Assembly (NCBI RefSeq): GCF_963576675.1
Contig: NC_088918.1
Location: 68,101,001 to 68,165,000, forward strand
DNA: 64,000 nt
From: Euphorbia lathyris
Taxonomy: Eukaryota > Streptophyta > Magnoliopsida > Malpighiales > Euphorbiaceae
Direction: 5' to 3'
The translations under genes were made by a program, and so were the position numbers. Of this stretch, positions 11,627-22,535 are shown piece by piece. Below the pieces are notes generated by a model. That model was not told the origin of the DNA and did not search any database. It worked only from the letters and a program-made list of their open reading frames with translations. Position 1 is the first letter of the stretch. Every line of letters starts with the position of its first letter.

Positions 11627-12420
11627 ATATCATACAAAACAATTTATTGTTAAGCCCATCAATTTTCAAACCAATCCGGTTTGGACATATTTTGCCTCGA
11701 TTAGATGACTTTTATTCCAAGCACACTTCTAGCAAGCTCATTAAGGATAATAGTAATTTCTATTTCAATAAATTTTTATCCTATTTTCTTTTTGGGAATG
11801 TTAAAAGGTAAAGGGTTGGAAGTCAGGATTTATTTGTTCATTTTGCCTTACATCTTCAAGGGTTTAGTGGTAGATAGAATTGGACTACTTTTTGACAATT
11901 TTAACTATGCTTCCGTTTCAACCAATAAGCAAGTCACTTTGCGTACTTTGATTACGGGTCTTGTTTTGGATGCTACAGGTATTTTGGAACAGTTTTCAAT
12001 CACTTACTCCTAATTATTTTCCGATGTTGGATTATGCCGCAAATTTTACACATTCATTTAGTGGTTAGCAAATGTTGGCTAGTTTTTCAAGTTCGATGTT
12101 GGTATTTCAAGTTCCCATCGTAATGGTATTAAAGAGGATGGTAATGAGCAAGTACATTTTGGTGGGGATGACGATGTGCATGAATATACCGAGGATGAAG
12201 AGGGTGTGGAGGCGGAGCATGTTGAGCCACAAACACAAGCACAAGGGCATGTTGAGGATGAGCACAATGTTGATGATCAAGTTAATTTGCAACAAATTTT
12301 GAACCAAATAAATTCACACAACCGGCAAATGAATTTGCGGTTTGCTGATATTGATGAAAGCAATCAAGAAATGACTAATTACCGCGGTGGATGCAAATAT
12401 CCATACTTTAAGGAGCGAGC

Positions 12421-12723
12421 ACGCGTCAACCCGATGCCGGTTGTTATCATTTTTCCATCGTCAAGGCATCGTGACCACACCGTTTCCACCGGGTTCACCT
12501 TCACACGACTAGGTTTTATCTTATCTTTTCTCAACTCATTTATCTTTTTGTGTTGTTTTTACTTACGTTTGGTAAAATGCTTTTATTATTACGTTTGGTA
12601 CAATTCCAATTTTATACTTTATGTTGGATGATTTAATTTCATATTTTTCTATCTTATTTCGTATGCCTTATTTCGTACAATTTTTCGTGTTTTATTACTT
12701 TTTACACCAATGAGGACATGTGT
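12421..12723. other. 3' non-coding end of the Athila-like element
   Basis: AT-rich, ending in CACCAATGAGGACATGTGT directly before the start of E's LTR. A CATTGAGGACAATGT-like motif is common just upstream of the polypurine tract in Athila-type elements, so E probably inserted close to the 3' end of this element. No gene seen. Confidence 0.4.
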
Positions 12724-13266
12724 TGGTCCCGTATAACGTGACAAGGTTAGTTCCAAGGGGGGGGGGAATAGGAACTATTTAAAATTTTATCCGTTAAGGC
12801 TGACTTCTTTTCCTTGAGAAAAGGTTTACACGTGATAATTACAAGGTTTGCTTAATCTGTCGTTGGAACGGATTAAGGTTTCAAAACGTGATATTTTGGG
12901 AAGTCGTTTGAAAATGATAACGAACTAAAAAGCTATAGTGTATATTAGGTTTACAAGCTTAGTCCACTGGTGACTAAGTCTGTTTCTTTCCTTGAGTCAG
13001 GAGATAGCACTTAAGTTTATTCCTGAACTCAGCTTCTTAGTGCACTCAACTCAGCGTGAGTTCGTTACTTAGTCAGTTTTATAGCAAGCAATATATAAAG
13101 GAGTTTAAAGGTTAGAAATATTTTACTCAGCAGACATATCCTGGTTCGGCCTCTCCGCCTACGTCCAGTCCCCGGAACTCGTTCTGAGCTTTTTGAATCC
13201 TCTACTGAGCTCTTTAAAGGTAGGGCATGAAACCTTTTACAATAGAAGCTGAGTATACAAGAGTAC
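12724..13266 (-). mobile_element. Element E, 3' LTR, left part
   Basis: It begins TGGTCCCGTATAACGTGAC, identical in start to E's 5' LTR at 63367, and runs colinear with it to the sequence ...ACAAGAGTAC at 13266. There the giant element A is inserted; the LTR resumes at 49171 after the AGTAC target duplication. A ~28-base segment present at 63470-63500 (CAGCGGCGCTAAGTAG...) is replaced here by a 120-base filler (12831-12952). Orientation is minus because the 5' LTR with the priming site is at the far right. Confidence 0.9.
12831..12952. other. Templated filler DNA inside E's 3' LTR
   Basis: 12836-12931 matches A's LTR (14061-14156) in direct orientation with very few differences; 12928-12951 matches A's LTR 14381-14405 in inverted orientation. 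The E-LTR flanks are TTTACA on the left and AGCTTAGTC on the right. Two patches copied from a neighbouring sequence, one of them flipped, replacing a short deletion, is the signature of repair synthesis at a broken end. Confidence 0.8.
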
Positions 13267-14836
13267 TGTTAGACAAGGTGCCGAACGGCCTCGCCCGGGC
13301 GGACCGGGGGGTGGACACCTCATGGCGACGTAAGCGGTGATTGGCGTCGAAAGCAACCAATCGTGGAATCAAGCTGCTCGGCAGGACCAGAGCTCGGAGT
13401 ATGGAAGAGTCGCCACCCACGAATGGGAAAATGAACACCGATCCCTTGCCGGAGACCGGTGAGGGTTCGGGAAACTTAGGTACGAGCCGAGAAGGCTAGC
13501 TCCTTTCCGGAGAAAGGCTACTAGGCACCCCGATATCGCCCGGTTATGAACCACTAGCCTCCTACTCAGCGTGTTAGGCGATAACGGACTAATCGCATAT
13601 TTCTTTAAGTTTAAAATTCATTTGAAACCTTTTCTTTCTCGCTTTGAAAACCGTTTTGAGCATGTCATTAAAAGCCATTTTAGTAAAGAATCACCCATTT
13701 TGCATAAATTTAAAATACATAGGAGAGAGAGGGGGAGAAGAAAGAATTAATTTATTCACAGTGTGATTTTATGCTTTAGACTATATACTAATTCTAAGCT
13801 AATCTCATTCCCCAAAAACGAGTTTATTTACATGATTCGTACCTTAACCGCCATTGGAACGATTTAGGTACGTTTCAAAACCCCGTCTATTTACATGATG
13901 TCCACTCGAATCGTCGTTGGAACGACTCGAGCGTTTGAAAACGTTGAGCAAAAAGTTTTAACCAAAAGCGTGATTAAGCATACAAGTCCGTTTATTTTTG
14001 CACAAAACCGTTTAGTTAGGAAAACGATTCAAAACAATATTATTTACAAGGAAACAATTTTAATTACAAGGTTTGCTTAATCCGTCGTTGGAACGGATTA
14101 AGGTTTCAAAACGTGATATTTTAGGAAGTCGTTTGAAAATGATAACGAACTAAAAACCTTTTATTTACATTCGGAACCTCTAGAAACCCTTAGTTCAAAT
14201 AAGCAAATTGAACTCTCTTTTTGTGATTTATTTTCCCCTTTCTTCACTCAACTAACTTTTACTTGAACATAATTACAACAATTAGCAAATTAAGCCCAAA
14301 ATTCACCCCACTAAATACATTTTGGAATAGATACATTTTGGTAAAAATGGTATTTACACCTATAGATTAAAAATAAGGTAAAACCTAATATACACTATAG
14401 CTTTTGACATGTACTAATAAAAAGGAAAATAATACTAAATATAGTACACATTTTATTCTAATTAAAAAAACATGTAAAGATAATGAACAAGGTTCATAAA
14501 TGAAAAATAACCTTTAACCTAAAATAGTTCTTCTTACATAATAAATATATAGAAAATAACCCACCCAAAATGTACATTAAATATGGATAATAGAAAATAC
14601 TACTTGATAACCCAAAAACATCACTTAATTAATTATCCCAAATGGGCCAAGCACATAATCCACAAAAATAATAATTAGATATAGCTTAAATGAGCTTAAA
14701 GAAAACCCATATGTGCATATATTTATTTTTACAAAGTTAAATTAACATAAATAATACCCAAACATAAAATAAGTAAATATATAATAAATAATTATTAGTT
14801 ATATACCCCCAAAATAATTTTAATAAAATAATTACA

Positions 14837-14840
<4 letters not shown>

Positions 14841-14898
<58 letters not shown>
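14841..14898. repeat. (TA)29 microsatellite in A 3' LTR
   Basis: Twenty-nine TA units. The other LTR has nine units at the same place (47728-47745), so the tract has changed length since insertion, or this copy was collapsed or expanded in assembly. Confidence 0.95.
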
Positions 14899-14901
<3 letters not shown>

Positions 14902-14963
14902 GACCAAATATCCAAAAGTCAAGAAAATGGGCTTAAAAGAGCATTTTTTAAAATTCCAGCAGA

Positions 14964-14988
14964 TTACCGACGGATTTTCCGTCGGTAA
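14964..14988. repeat. Hairpin with orientation-switched loop
   Basis: Arms TTACCGACGG and CCGTCGGTAA enclose ATTTT. The equivalent in the right LTR (47811-47835) has identical arms enclosing AAAAT, the reverse complement of ATTTT. Confidence 0.95.
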
Positions 14989-15560
14989 ACTGCATTTAGT
15001 GACAAAAACCGAAGAATTACAGAACAACTCCTATATTTTCCAGATTTGATGAAAAACATTATATCTACTCTATTTCATCATTTTAGCCCCCAAACTACCC
15101 CAAATCGGGTCATGGTTTGTAACGGAGGATTCTAAAACAACGTTTTGTTGAAAATAATGGTTCAAAACGTTTATAAACCCACGGATCTACGACGTTTGGA
15201 TCCCGAACTACCCTTGAATCGGGTCAAGGTTCGTATTGGGATTTGAAACGAAGTTTTATTTCAAAATCAAAACCAAATACTTATTCAAGTGAAAAATGAA
15301 AAATTAATTTAACAAATCTAAACAATAAAAGTGCAAAAACAAATAAATAAATAGATCTAAACAACAAAAAATGAAATAAAGATTAAACGGGTCTAGTTCC
15401 TCGGATTGTTACCTCTTGATTGGTAACGGATTCCAAATCGGTCGATTGATTGTGTTTTAGAGTTGTGTTTTTTGGATTTTTGGACGAATTCGGGTCTCGG
15501 TGAAATTCTCCAAGGGTTCGGGTCCCATTTTTTTGCCTCCTCTTGTGCATTGAGCTCCAT

Positions 15561-15570
15561 CCTATTTATA
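15561..15570 (-). promoter_or_regulatory. TATA box of A LTR
   Basis: The plus strand reads CCTATTTATA, giving TATAAATAGG on the minus strand; the right LTR has TATTTATA at 48411-48418. It lies about two thirds of the way through the LTR from the minus-strand 3' end, a normal position for the U3/R border. Confidence 0.6.
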
Positions 15571-15765
15571 GGCATGGAGCTCTCAAATTTTCTTTATCCT
15601 TGGCTCCAAGTAAACTTGGAGCTAAAGATTACCTAAATTAGCCAAGGAAACTCTCTCCTCATTTCCTCTTTATTTACTTTTATATTTTTTTTTAATAAAA
15701 TAATAAAACAACAAAAAAAATAAAATAAAAAAATAAACTAAAAAACAAATAAAAAAAAGGTAAAG

Positions 15766-15903
15766 CACTTGGCTTTTGGCCAAGTGTAGTGAAATTGCAC
15801 TTGGCCAAAGCCAAGTGCAATTGGGCTGGGCCTAGGCGGCCCAGCCCCTATCACGGGCCGTCTAACGGCCCGTGACGAACATAGCGGTCCCCGACGGGAC
15901 CGC
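15766..15903. repeat. Five consecutive perfect hairpins in A LTR U3
   Basis: In order: CACTTGGC/GCCAAGTG (15766-15786); TTGCACTTGGC/GCCAAGTGCAA (15795-15820); GGGCTGGGCC/GGCCCAGCCC (15823-15847); TCACGGGCCGT/ACGGCCCGTGA (15851-15875); GCGGTCCC/GGGACCGC (15884-15903). Loops are 3 to 5 bases. All arms are perfect in this copy; the first four are also perfect in the right LTR (48606-48715), while the fifth is mutated there. Confidence 0.95.
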
Positions 15904-16324
15904 GTTTGTATATAAAAATATTTTTAAAAAAACCCCTAAAATTAACCAAAATCCAAAAAATGATTTTTATTAAAAAAGATTTTTGTCAAAACTGATTTTA
16001 TAAAATTAGCTTTTATAAAATCGATCTTTTTACAAAACTATTTTTTATTGTTCGAATTCTAAAACAAAACCCCTATCGACCCGAGATTTTATTAATAATG
16101 AAATACTCCGAATTTGGCAAAATGATTTAATATTTCATTCGCGGAACCGATTCGCCCGTCATCTCGATTCGATTTCCGAATTCGATCAAACCGGTCTGCA
16201 CGGTTCCTTTGAACAACGTTTTTTTATTTATTATTTTTATTGACTCATAATTTATTTTAATCAACTGATTTGGATCCCTTTTTTATCATTTTTCTTCATC
16301 GGTCCTCCGACCCCAGTGTCTACA

Positions 16325-16344
16325 GTTGCCCCTACTTTTCTATT
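16325..16344 (-). other. Polypurine tract of element A
   Basis: On the minus strand the sequence before the LTR start TGTAGACAC reads AGAAAAGTAGGGGCAAC, purine-rich apart from its last bases. It is the expected primer for plus-strand DNA synthesis and fixes 13267-16324 as the 3' LTR. Confidence 0.65.
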
Positions 16345-16569
16345 TTGACAGTGACGTGTGTGCTTTTTCGAAAACCTTTTTCGTGAATACAACACATGCA
16401 ATGTAAAACATATTAAAGTAAAAGACACATATAGAGTGGGAGGAGAAATACATGATCTCCATGTCGCAAGTTCCTTCTTCGTCTTCAATCCTTACCTTGG
16501 CTGTCCTGTCCTTGCCTCTGAATCAACTATCGACGGACGCTCCTTCTGGGGACCCTAGTCTCTAAATCG

Positions 16570-17345
16570 ACTGTAGGTAAAATGGCTCAATAGCAACCCT
16601 GGTCCACGACCGTGGGTAAAATGGCTCAAAAGCAACTCTGGTCTCTAAATCGACCGCAGGCAAAATGGCTTAAAAGCAACCCTGGTCCACGACCGCGGGT
16701 AAAATGGCTCAAAAGCAACCCTGGTGCACGACCGCGGGTAAAATGGCTCAAAAGCAACCCTGGTCTCTAAATCGACCGCAGGCAAAATGGCTCAAAAGCA
16801 ACCCTGGTCCACGACCGCGGGTAAAAATGGCTCAAAAGCAACCATGGTCTCTAAATCGACCGCAGGCAAAATGGCTCAATAGCAACCCTGGTCCACGACC
16901 GCGGGTAAAATGGCTCAAAAGCAACCCTGGTCCACGACCGCGGGTAAAATGGCTCAAAAGCAACCCTAGTCTCTAAATTGACCACAGGCAAAATTGCTCA
17001 AAAGCAACCCCGGTCATCGACCATAGGCAAGATGGCTCAAAAGCAACCTCGGTCATCGACCATAGGTAAGATGGCTCAAAAGCAACCTCGGTCATCGACC
17101 GTAGGCAAGATGGCTCAAAAGCAACCTCGGTCATCGACCGTAGGTAAGATGGCTCAAAAGCAACCTCGGTCATCGACCGTAGGTAAGATGGCTCAAAAGC
17201 AACCTCGGTCATCGACCGTAGGTAAGATGGCTCAAAAGCAACCTCGATCATCGACCGCAGGTAAGATGGCTCAAAAGCAACCACGGTCATCGACCGTAGG
17301 TAAAATGGCTCTTTCTAGCGACCCTAGTCTCTAAATCGACCGCAG
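16570..17345. repeat. 39-bp (and 44-bp) tandem array in A 3' region
   Basis: The unit is of the type GTAAAATGGCTCAAAAGCAA followed by CCCTGGTCCACGACCGCGG (39 bp). In 16570-16975 it alternates with a ~44-bp form carrying TCTCTAAATCGACCGCAGG; in 16990-17310 it is a homogeneous 39-bp array with CCTCGGTCATCGACCGTAG. Because 39 is divisible by three, both strands stay open and give repetitive peptides (plus strand KMAQKQPRSSTVG). Hypervariable tandem repeats between the last ORF and the 3' LTR are known from Ogre/Tat-type elements, and this location fits. Confidence 0.9.
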
Positions 17346-18231
17346 GTGTGTAGTGATGCATATAGATGGGTGAATGTAGCCTAATCTATGGATGCGTGTA
17401 ACCACCTATGTGTGTGTGTGCAGGTGATTGTGCGAGTGTTTGAATGTATGTAAGCGTGGCCTATGCATTTTGCTTTATGCGGGTATATGGACATGTGTGT
17501 ATGCAAACTATGTATGTGTGGATGAGATGGTTGAATGGATTCCCTTTTCATAGGTTGGGGGATTTTGGTAGCTTAAGATCGAGAAATGATATTTCAGGCC
17601 ATACTCCAGGTGTGCAAGGATGAGGGCAAGGATAAGTTTGAAACCGAGGGTTGTAAGGATGGGGATTTGGTGTTGATGAGCTTGTGCCAAGGAGCTCTCG
17701 CCTTTAACCGAAGATTGACGCATTCGTTTCTTCCCTAACTTTTGCTTGAGCCGCCCTTTTTGGGTTTTCGACTCAACGGGATCTCTCTGATATTCTCTAT
17801 CTCTCCTTTTGCAAGAACTGCCCCTAGGGGTTTTCAATTCATCCTTTCTATATCTAACCGATTTTCTTTATATCTCCTTTTGCTTGGATCGCCTCTTTTG
17901 AGGTTTTCAATCCAACTTTTGTTCAGTTTTTTTTATTATTGTAAATGATACCGGATAGCACAGGGGGTTCATATCCACATGCCACTTCTAGGCTGAGCAT
18001 TTGACGATGAGTTCATGCTCGATGCTTCGTTGATGGAGAAGCTTCCGGAGTGAGATGGACGGTGGTCTGATTGCATGGCCGTGCCCCCGATTAAATTTAC
18101 CGTCTTGGTGTGGGTTAGAAGTTGATGCGAGCGCATGCCCCTGCCAACTTGAGGTGAGATTTCACGTGCGCTCAAACTAGGGGTAATGCCGTTATGGAGG
18201 AGAGACGCTTCGGTCGAAGTTTGACTCTTGA
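17346..18231. other. A 3' region, non-coding
   Basis: No gene. Several pyrimidine-rich blocks end in a GCCCCTAGGGGTTTTCAATTC-like phrase (about 17755-17910); the same type of phrase recurs at 25240-25410 on the other side of element B, which supports the view that B is inserted in one continuous A sequence. The right end GAGGA (18232-18236) is B's target duplication. Confidence 0.6.
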
Positions 18232-18236
18232 GAGGA

Positions 18237-19044
18237 TGATAACAACCCAAATTATTCTTGAATAAGGAATAAGGGAAAATTAATAGAAATAATGGCAAAC
18301 CATTATTCCTTCTAAAAGAGATATTTATACATGATTAATGTGGAATTAATGATAATTAATGCAGGGGAGAATATGCAAATAATGAGGAAAAGGAAGGAGT
18401 CTCTAGCATTATGCCACGCCACGTGGACCATGGCGAGATACGCCATAACGAGATACGCCCGAAGAGAGCGAGTAGCGGAGACCCGCCATAGCTCTCAAGG
18501 AGAGCGTACATACGCCTTGACGGATCAAAGAATACGAAAAGGGATATTCATCTTACTGACAGAATATTATCCCAAGGACCAAAAGGGATATTCACCTTGA
18601 GAACGCCGCAAGAAGAACCGGATGGCGGATCTCCACGGTTCAGCTCAGTGAGATCCGCTGGCGAACCTATGAGGCGAATCTCCTCTTTCACCTGATTCAT
18701 CACAGTAACGGCTAACCGCCGAATCGGCCATAAAGACCATTAATGAGCTATCAATTAGCTAACCGCCAGGTTAAAGGTAACCAGTAACCGCCAGCTTAAA
18801 GGTAACCAGTAACCGCCATTAATGGAGCATTAATGGAGACCTTCTAGTTGCTGAAGGTTACGACTTCCTAGCTATATATAGCCTACATCCCTAGGCTATC
18901 AAGGTACACTTTTACTTAACCTTTGTCAATTCAGTTTGCTCTCTTGTTCTTCCTTACTGACTTTGGCATCGGAGTGTCCCCGGCCGATCCCAACGGCACT
19001 TCACAGGGAAGTGCTCCGATCAAGGATTTTTCCCCAAGTTATCA
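18237..19044 (+). mobile_element. Element B 5' LTR
   Basis: 808 bp, colinear with 24191-24998. A TATA box CTATATATAG lies at 18872-18881. A ~27-base unit with GGTTAAAGGTAACCAGTAACC is repeated twice just upstream. An 89-codon open frame inside the LTR (18331-18600) is identical in both LTRs and overlaps U3; I regard it as chance. Confidence 0.95.
18872..18881 (+). promoter_or_regulatory. TATA box of B LTR
   Basis: CTATATATAG, repeated at 24825-24834 in the 3' LTR. About 160 bases remain from here to the LTR end for R and U5. Confidence 0.6.
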
Positions 19045-19045
19045 A

Positions 19046-19065
19046 TTGGTGCGGTGAGCGTGGAT
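19046..19065 (+). other. Priming site of element B (imperfect)
   Basis: Directly after the LTR end (ATCA) comes A then TTGGTGCGGTGAGCGTGGAT. It has the TGG start and position of a tRNA-primed site. I cannot name the tRNA with certainty. Confidence 0.5.
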
Positions 19066-20880
19066 CTCTAACAAACAGAAGATCACAAAATCTTGATTGT
19101 ATAGAGTTTCACAAAGAACAAAACAATGGAGTCAACGGAATAGAAATCACAATCTCAAACTTTGGCTCAATCAGTACAACAAATCTATCCAAATATACAG
19201 TTCTCCATATATTGGTGGGAAAGAGTTTTCTACATTGAATCTGGAATTTTATGATGAAAAAGATAAGTTTCCTCCCCTTTCTTATTCCATTTTTAATTAA
19301 AGAAAATTGAGATCCCTCACTCTTAAAAACTGTGAAAGATGAAGTCATAGACACAAATCTTTCATTAAATCTTGCATGCTTACTATGCCCTCATATTTTT
19401 ATGCATGACAAGTGTAATATGATATTATCATTGAATTAGTACAAACGCATGTATAAGACCCGTAATCTTGGGATTTACAAAAAAATTCATCCATTCAATG
19501 TGATTTTGTCATTTGATATTAAAATATCATAAAAGGGCTCACGTAATTACAAATGATTTAGATCTGGTCGGTCTTTTGGATGAACATGCATATAACTATT
19601 AGAAGAAATTACAAAAAAATCATATTTGGTTTTTCCTTGTACAATTCACCATCTATATATGGCTTTTCTCCTATATAGTACTTTTAATATCAAAAATTCA
19701 TATTTTTGAATATTGTTTTGTCAAACAATTATTTCATTCCCTTTTTTACAAGGATGTGTCTATTCATATAAAAACTGTTTATTTGACATTGTTAGAATTT
19801 CTGTTACCAACACAAGAGACTTGAAAATATTGAGTCTATTTGTAATTATCCTGTAATTGTCCCTAACTATTAAGGCCATTATGGGCTGATGAATTACCAA
19901 ATTGGATAAACAAAACTTTCATGTCCTGAGCTAGCTACAAAATAGTGCAAGTGTCGGTTTCGGATCAGAACATTAATTTATGCAAAACTCTTAGGATATA
20001 CATGAGAATTCCTTAAAGTTTGGAGGAGAATCATGGTACATGTATTTTTCTTCTAAAATTACCCATTCTCTTCTATTTTATTCGTACAAATGAAATGATA
20101 TAAGAGTAATTTTATATATAACTATATTATTAAATCATCACTTACCTTTCTTTAATTACACCTCATTCAAATGAGGCTTTAATGATCTCTGAATGCCATT
20201 AATGTATGGATGCACAATATTAATTGCAAGTAAATAGCAACTATGTAAGATATCTTACCCAATATAGAATGCCATAACTTTTATGACGTTTAAAATAAAT
20301 ATGCTATCTTGGATATTAATGCGCATTGAAATACAAAAGGACATTATTCTTAAACCATTCTCATTATGGTTATTTATTAAGAATTCATTATGATATTCAT
20401 GTGCAGTAGCAATCTTTATGGTTATGACCGTTATACGTGATATTATTATTAAAACAAGCACGATTAAAATTCTATTATGAATTTGTTTGACATATAATAT
20501 TTACTCGGTTTTATCCTTTGACTAAGCTCATTCTAGAGTCAGGGACCAACGTGAAGGAATTATTAAGTTGATTCCAATATGAACTAAAAATTCCATAAAG
20601 AGACATTGCATCATACATGATATTTGCCAACAAGGCAAATGCAAACATTCTTTTGCTATGAAGTATGTTCCATGGATCAAGTCATTGATCCCCAAGGTAA
20701 GTGAATATAGCTTTTATGACTTACCACAATCTTTTAATAATGGACATAGCATGCCCCACTTCTGGAGTTCTTTCAGTGCTAACCCACAGGTACAAGGGAG
20801 TTGCTAATACTACAACCAGTGCAAACACTGATATGAAAAATAAAGCTCAATCCAAAGAAGTGTATATGCAGAGTCACTTC
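19066..20880. other. B interior, non-coding
   Basis: AT-rich, no open frame above about 100 codons and no motif I recognise. It occupies the place of a leader and gag in a complete element. It may be captured foreign sequence or heavily decayed gag. Confidence 0.4.
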
Positions 20881-21360
20881 AGAAAAATTCCTTGACTATG
20901 TCATTGGCCAAAAAGGAGTTAGAGCAAATCCAGATAAAATAAAAACCTTGCGAGGAAAAAGGTGAAAAGAGCGCCTAAATAAAAGCCATGCGAGGAAAAA
21001 GGTGAAAAGAGCGCCTAAATGAAAACCCCGCAATGGATGAGAAAGATCCAGAGGTTGAACGGGCGGATCATCATACTAGAAAGATTGTCAACAAGCATAT
21101 CAAGGTATAAAACAATTCCTAGCAGAACCACCCTTGATGAGCAGACCAATCTGAAGGGGAGACCTGCATTTGTATCAATCTGTCATGGATAAAGATATGT
21201 GCACCGTGGTTATTTAAAAAGAAGAAGGTCAGCAGTTCTCCATCTATTATGTTAGCAAAATGTTGAAGGATGCGGAGATAAGATATCAGAAGTTAGATAA
21301 AATGGCTCCCACGGTTGTGACAACATCCATCCGCGTTAAACCATATCTCCAAGCATAACC
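20881..21360 (+). pseudogene. B: gypsy RT C-terminal and RNase H remnant
   Basis: 20894-20945 translates to DYVIGQKGVRANPDKI, the block following the RT active site in plant gypsy elements. Two direct copies of a ~47-bp unit (CCTTGCGAGGAAAAAGGTG AAAAGAGCGCC) then intervene at 20948-21020. From about 21110 the frames give AEPPLMSRP and then EEGQQFSIYYVSKML followed by DAEIRYQKLDKM and KPYLQA, which is the RNase H start. Stops and shifts are frequent. These parts belong after RT in a normal polyprotein, yet here they precede the protease and RT entry remnants at 21800-22535. Confidence 0.6.
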
Positions 21361-21799
21361 TCAATATGATCGAGATCAAGATCAAGAACCGGCTTCACCA
21401 TCATGATTCAACATTGAACACACGAATGATGAGATTGAAAGGCGAGTGCATGCCGCTTTATATAGACAAGAGAACAATGCAGAAAGGTACGCCATCAAGT
21501 TAACATGAATTCGCCATTCACAGCACGGATCCTGGGGTACGAAGCGGACAGAATGTTTAAAGCTTCCAACTTGCCACAATATAAAAGAAAAGATTCAATA
21601 TAAGCGGGACATTACATATCCCGAACCCAAAGGAGGGGAGCATGTAACCGTTGGAAGAAACGCCAAAGCGTACTACAGGTTGGCCACCACACTGAAGCTT
21701 GCTGGGAGCTGGCAAACTAGATAGCTTTGTCCAGAATAACAAATAACAAGATGACAAGCAGAAGACAGATCCCAAAAATAAATTCAAAAGTGTCATTAA

Positions 21800-22535
21800 T
21801 GTCATAGCAGATGGACCAGTGTATCAGCCACCCGTGGAGAAAGCAAAAATATCCGCTCTGGATAAAACATCCCTCCATTGCTCCTTTTGCAGAAACAGGT
21901 CTAGTAATCTCTCCACATGCAGATGCATTGGTAGTAACAATGGAGATTCAAGGATGGGAGATAAAATAAAGCGAGTAAAGACACGGGCAGTTCTCACAAT
22001 GTCATCACCAAAGGTGCATTCGCCAAACTAAAGGTTGATCTGATCCAAATAGAAACAACCATTGTTGACATCATTGGAGTGACGAGTCACACTATCCAGA
22101 CCAAGGGCCAGAGGTTGCAGCTCTAATTTCCATCTGTCGTCTGACAATGTACATTCCCACCAGCAAAGGAGGAGTAATGATTAGCGGGAACCAAAAGGTG
22201 GCTAAAGAGACTTATACTCGACGTCACTATCAATCCGCCCACAATCCAAAGAGGATGAAGGTGAGAATATTAACTTGTCACTACAGCTTTGGGCGACACA
22301 GAAACGCTCCTTATTGCTGATGGAAAGCGGGTGCGGATCGCCAAAGGATTAAAACTTGAGATCAAAGAGGATGTTAAAAAAGTTCTCATTGAGTCTGAAA
22401 GCGTATTTACATAGGAGAATGAGATCCCCACAGGAGTAAGCCCAGATGTGATTACTCATAAGTTAAACATCATTGAGGATGCGGTTCTAGTTGCTCAGAA
22501 AAGACGGAACCATAGGCCTAAAAATCAGTATTTTT
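21800..22535 (+). pseudogene. B: gypsy protease-to-RT linker remnant
   Basis: Pieces in order: a protease-like area with VTMEIQGWEIKRVKT and VDLIQIETT; PTSKGGVMISGNQKVAKE (22165-22220), the segment that in plant gypsy polyproteins joins protease and RT; then GDTETLLIADGKRVRI and a final block VSPDVITHKLNIIEDAV with KRRNHRP (about 22440-22525), which is the RT entry (normally GxDPxxxxHxLN...QKRR). There are several stops. It is out of order relative to the RNase H remnant upstream. Assignment is from remembered family patterns. Confidence 0.55.

Larger units (their letters stand above)
9631..12420 (+). pseudogene. Athila ORF1-like (PF03078-type) remnant, copy 2, split by a solo LTR
   Basis: A start at 9631 (MPRHKTVTHKVSSTSNN) opens a short frame; coding similarity continues in pieces to 9892 and, after the inserted solo LTR, from 11632 to about 12420. 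The post-LTR part reads in fragments such as LRTLITGLVLDATGILEQF and ends with an acidic segment (EYTEDEEGVEAEHVEPQ) and a short coiled-coil-like stretch (QILNQINSHNRQMNLRF). This layout, an alpha-helical domain followed by an acidic, coiled tail, matches what is known of the plant ATHILA ORF-1 family. Many stops and frame changes show it is dead. Assignment is from general resemblance; a profile search would decide. Confidence 0.45.
13267..16324 (-). mobile_element. Element A 3' LTR (3,058 bp)
   Basis: The LTR is colinear with 46168-49165. Differences I could see are scattered substitutions (of the order of one or two per hundred), a long versus short TA microsatellite, a ~13-base indel next to it and an inverted hairpin loop at 14974-14978. 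A minus-strand TATA box is at 15561-15570, and a cluster of five hairpins lies on its upstream side. Confidence 0.9.

Noticed and set aside
14737..15027. 96-codon ORF with (YI)n stretch
   Set aside because: Encoded by the TA microsatellite in A's LTR.
16704..17334. Repetitive ORFs (KMAQKQPRSSTVG and its antisense)
   Set aside because: The 39-bp unit is divisible by three, so all strands stay open; no start context or domain supports a gene.
16570..17345. Possible CRISPR-like array
   Set aside because: Units are contiguous and near-identical with no unique spacers, and the setting is plant nuclear DNA.
18331..18600. 89-codon ORF present in both LTRs of B (also 24285-24554)
   Set aside because: Its conservation only reflects LTR identity, it overlaps U3 and has no recognisable domain.
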